A stretch of 64,000 bases of DNA from Polytrichum commune. Lineage: Eukaryota > Streptophyta > Polytrichopsida > Polytrichales > Polytrichaceae. The stretch lies in the NCBI GenBank assembly GCA_950295325.1, contig OX485805.1:4464501-4528500 (forward strand), read 5' to 3'. The position numbers were made by a program, and so were the translations under genes. The notes beneath the pieces were generated by a model that saw nothing but the letters and a program-made list of their open reading frames with translations, had not been told where the DNA came from and searched no databases. Shown here one piece after another: positions 60,491 to 64,000 of this stretch; the first letter of the stretch is position 1, and each line of letters opens with the position of its first letter.

Positions 60491-61925
60491 AATCTGAGGT
60501 TGGAGGGGCCTTCTGGATGGTTGTAATAAGTCAAACCAAGTTGCAAGTACTAACACAAGAACTGGCTGAACCATTTAACCTAGACTTGACATGCTCGTTG
60601 CTTCAAATATGCATGACAAGCAACTTGTTGAAAGCATTTTACTTCACAAAGAATATGTATCTACAAGTTTCAGAAAGCCATCTCACCAAAGTATTTCCAG
60701 CATCTCCTTCATGTTATGGTCTAAACGAGTGGTAATATGTTCTAGACAGTACATATGTGGTTGATCACTCTAAAGCTATGTATGGTGATTTGTTCAAGAA
60801 ATTGAAATGATCTGATCTGGGCCAGTGATGATCTGGAGAAGTAATTCATATATTTATCCAACCTCCACTTTATGGACAAAGATTCTAGCTCACTCATATT
60901 CTATAACTTCCTAAAATTTGTTCCAACCAACAACTAAGTTGCAAGAATGCACTTGTAGATACTCTTGTATGTACATGAAGAATGAACATGAAGAACCGAC
61001 TACTAGTTATAAATGAATCGGAAGAGTTTAAGAAATAACTGCTCAAAGATGAAGAGTTCAAGAAACTAACCTGAAGTTGTGTTTAATCCATAGATGCACA
61101 ACACAATGAGGAAGGTGTCTTATAAGGAAATTTTCAACCAGAAGAGAGTGACCGGCAAAGGCTAATCTTGGAGAGATTTCCATTTGGTGGTGGGCCCCAT
61201 ACATCCGACACGCGTCCAAACGTGGATGTTAGAGTGTAGGTTGTGGCCATCTTCGGCCCTGTCAAACATGTTGGATGGTGATGGCCCACCATGACGTCAT
61301 TGTGGAAGAATGTGAGCCCAAATTGATGCCCACATTGGTTGTTAACACTTGTAAAACATTACAAGTGGTGTTTTGGTGATTTATGATTATTCACAAAAAT
61401 ATAAAAAGAATGAAGCTTGAAGAAAGCTTAGTTTGAAGCATTAGGCTTTTGTGGAGTGGATTTAAGTAGGAGAAGGACAAACCTTGGTAAAGTGTGGTAG
61501 GTAGAAAGCCAAGGTTAGTTAAATGTTTGAATTAGGATCTTTGTTGATCATTTGAGGGAGGAAGGCTTAGGAGATAGGATTAGAGCCTACAAAGTAGGAG
61601 GAGATCTGGAGGACTTATCGTGAGCCTAGAGGATGCTCATCCCCTCAAACTCACTATATAATCCCTCATTCTTCCCTCACTCATCCTCTCTTCCCTTCGT
61701 GCTCCAAGGCACCCCACGTGTTATAAGTGTGGGTGTGTTGAAAGCAAGATTGGAGTACATGTGTGTGCTTAGTTTTTAGTTGGAGAGCCAAGGCTAGTTG
61801 GCCTTGAAGAGGGGTTGACCTCTTGTTAGAATTAGTTTTGGTGTGAATAATTTAAAGATATTTTATGGCTTCAAGTTGTAGTATTTGAGTTCATATTTCT
61901 TGGGTATTTCTTGAGTAGTCTAGGT
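60491..61925. other. Intergenic, possible promoter-like sequence
   Basis: No gene supported. A TATA-like ctatataatccctc at about 61660 is followed by a pyrimidine-rich leader-like stretch (cctcactcatcctctcttccc), which resembles a plant core promoter or an LTR U3/R boundary. No coding region downstream was recognised. An imperfect inverted repeat (TGGTGGGCC at about 61190, GGCCCACCA at about 61281) is also present. Confidence 0.35.
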
Positions 61926-61929
61926 TGTA

Positions 61930-62560
61930 AGGGACATAACTTCCGAGCAGAAGAAGATACTTCGTTGAAATTTAGAGGGTTAGTAAACAACTTGTTTATA
62001 TGAACATGGTCAAAATCTGAGGATGTTTGGAGTACTGGAGCAGCAGTTATGACATTCTGAACTTTGCCTACATTTTCGAGCTGAAATGGGCATAACTCCT
62101 GGACAGAGGCTTGGAAACGCATGAAATTTTGAGGGATGCGTTGTTCTTAGGTTTCCTAGTTGTGGTACAAATTTCAAGTCATTCCAAATAGATGAGAAGG
62201 AGATATATCATTCTGAAGTGTTTTCAAGAGTTGCAGACTAAAAAGGCCATAACGTTTTGGCAGAAAATAAAAATAGTTTGAAATTTCAGGGGGTCATAAA
62301 AAATTAGTTTTTGTGATTGCTCCCAAAATTTGAAGTTCTTTGGAGCCTGTGAGAGGAAGTTATGATATTCTGAAATCTGGGTAGACTGACACACTAAAAT
62401 GGTCATAACTGTCGGGCAGAAAATGGGATAGGCTAACAAATTGGTGAGATGTTTTTTGCCTTGTCTCCCCAGTTACAGATAAAATTTCAGGACATTCCGA
62501 GAAGTAATGGGAAAGTTACACTATTAGCTAGTAAAGTCTAGGGGAACAAAAGAAGTTTGC
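61930..62560. repeat. Diverged four-copy tandem repeat, about 157 bp
   Basis: Units begin with variants of gg(g/c/t)cataact(t)cc(g)(g)(a)gcag at about 61930, 62088, 62246 and 62402, and share gaaattt..agggg and gttatgatattctgaa words. Similarity between units is low. It resembles tandem tracts often found in plant retrotransposon UTRs. Confidence 0.65.
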
Positions 62561-63196
62561 TTGGTTCCATTAGGGATAACCATTAGTTCATTAAACCAAT
62601 ATAGTGGTTGAAGCGTGAGGAGAAAACTACAATAAGTGACAAGTATTTATCAATACTTAAACTTGTGTAATTCATGAAATCAATAAGCGAGAACTCATGT
62701 AGTAGTGTGGAGTCGACGGCAATGACTCGCTTCACAAGAGGGATATCTTTGAAGGTATGCATGGCCAAAGCGGCCGGGTGGACTTTAGAGAAGTACAAGG
62801 ATGTGACATTACCCGATGTTAAGGAGTGTAAAAAGACATAGTATAGACTTGGCTAAGTTGTGTATATTCCAACGATAGATTGGAATCATACATTGTGTTA
62901 CAAAGAGAGAAATCTCTACATGTCATTATAAACTTCTCCATTCGGGCTAGGACGAAATTGAAGGGTGGAGGCTTTTTGGTGACAGAGAATTATTCACCTC
63001 TAGAAACTGCATTTCAAATTTGGTGTGATTGGACCCTCTGGCCCCAATCATACCAAACTTTTTGTCCAGTTCTAGCCATGAAATTGATGGGGATTATGTT
63101 GAGAAACAAATGTTGGCCCATCATTTTTTACACTATTACAACTAGAGATGCCAACGGATGGAGCCAAAAGTGGCCAGTGTGATCAACCCCTCAAAT

Positions 63197-63550
63197 GGAG
63201 GTTACACACGTTTGAAAACGTTGGTTTTGGAACGGCGTTCGGTAAGCCAAGGTAAAAAGTATGTTGGCCTTGACATGTGCCTAACTTCAAGGAGCTAGGT
63301 TTTGAAGTTGGTCCCTCATTTATTGGGTATAATCATCCGTTTTGAACTCTGATCCAAGATGGTGGTTTTGCAAGGCTTAAGACCTTCATATTTGATCGGA
63401 GTTGAAAATATACGGTTTTAACTAATAAAAGAGAGACCGACCTCAAAACCCAACTCCTCGAAGTTAGGAACATGTCAAGGCCAACATTCTTTGACCTTGG
63501 CTTACCAAACTCCGTTCCGAAACCGGCATTTTCGAATGTATGTGGCCTCC
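63197..63550. repeat. 354-bp foldback element
   Basis: The left half (ggaggttacacacgtttg, ggtaagccaaggt, gttggccttgacatgtgcct) is complementary to the right half (aggaacatgtcaaggccaac, accttggcttacc, catacattcgaa inverse) almost to the centre at about 63373. Arms of about 175 bp differ by scattered substitutions. No target-site duplication was found. No open frame of interest; a transcript would form a long hairpin. Confidence 0.85.
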
Positions 63551-63859
63551 CCTTCATTCATTGAATCTTCGTTGTTGGCCGACACACCTTGACGTGGAGG
63601 TTCACCCTTAAAGGACGTAGACGTCCAATTTATGACCTAATATCAACATGACAATAAACTAGACACTTATGTTTGAGTGGTATGTGGTTAGGTGTGGATC
63701 TAAGAACTGGCACCAAAAGAGGCATCATGTGTTTAACATAGATTGGACCATGTGTTCAAAATGTGTTGAACATTCTAAGCTCAATACTCAACGTGATTGA
63801 GGGAGCCTATACCACAACTTGATGAACACGGGAATCTTCACTTTGATAATGAATAAATC

Positions 63860-64000
63860 ATAAGATATTTCATATGAACTTTGCATATTATGAGACAAAT
63901 GGCTACGACTTGAAATTGCTAATTATTAAGTCGCACTTATTGCTTGTTTCATATGCTATGAAAAGTGTAGACTAGTTTAAAGCAAAGAATATCCAAGCAA
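63860..64000 (-). repeat. Inverted copy of the 36270-36420 repeat
   Basis: The reverse complement contains agtctacacttttc, gaaacaagcaataa, ttaataattagcaattt and catttgtctcataatatgca, matching the order at 36290-36410. It runs off the end of the window. Confidence 0.7.

Noticed and set aside
61655..61730. TATA box with pyrimidine leader as a host gene promoter
   Set aside because: No coding region follows within reach and the next 600 bp are tandem repeats typical of retrotransposon UTRs; kept only as a weak note.

Overview
The window looks like repeat-rich nuclear DNA of a land plant, most likely a moss. Coding exons are sparse, introns are short with GT..AG borders, and most of the sequence is AT-rich transposon debris. 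The moss call rests mainly on one gene, a protein kinase fused to a TIR-type NB-ARC domain and a long LRR array; kinase-NBS-LRR fusions are known as a moss class of resistance-like gene. Species cannot be determined from the sequence alone.

Layout. 1-2642: non-coding DNA with palindromes and a (CA)n/(TG)n microsatellite. 2643-15401: LINE copy 1, 12.76 kb, decayed, with a 12-bp target-site duplication. 15414-19130: old repeats, including a third LINE-like 3' tail. 19140-21130: the 3' part of a decayed Ty1/copia pol, split by a 612-bp hAT-type MITE with an 8-bp duplication. 21310-34076: LINE copy 2, 12.77 kb, inserted just downstream of the copia pol, also with a 12-bp duplication, and nearly intact. 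34089-45700: interspersed repeats in both orientations and a GC-rich PIF/Tourist-type MITE with a readable empty site. 45955-52481: the three-exon kinase/NB-ARC/LRR gene. 52482-53804: its decayed LRR continuation. 53805-57629: a hAT-like element enclosing fragments of a coiled-coil protein gene. 57680-60000: PIF/Harbinger transposase and accessory-ORF fossils. 60000-64000: repeats, a diverged 157-bp tandem array and a 354-bp foldback.

The most unusual system is the LINE pair. Each copy has ORF1, then an ORF2 with an N-terminal leader carrying 2A-like ribosome-skipping motifs (one in copy 1, three in tandem in copy 2), an EEP (APE-type) endonuclease, reverse transcriptase, RNase H, a CCHC finger and a C-terminal domain resembling a restriction-like (PD-(D/E)xK) endonuclease. 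APE plus restriction-like endonuclease in one protein is the hallmark of the Dualen/RandI clade described from green algae. Both copies end in a CCGG-stem hairpin followed by a short tandem-repeat tail. Copy 2 has only three visible lesions, all in the endonuclease-RT linker half of ORF2.

The host resistance-like gene is continuously open across its three exons. Its LRR exon is an array of 42 near-identical 24-residue repeats that shows recent duplication and, past the stop codon, decay. Its 3' flank then runs directly into the transposon-derived block.
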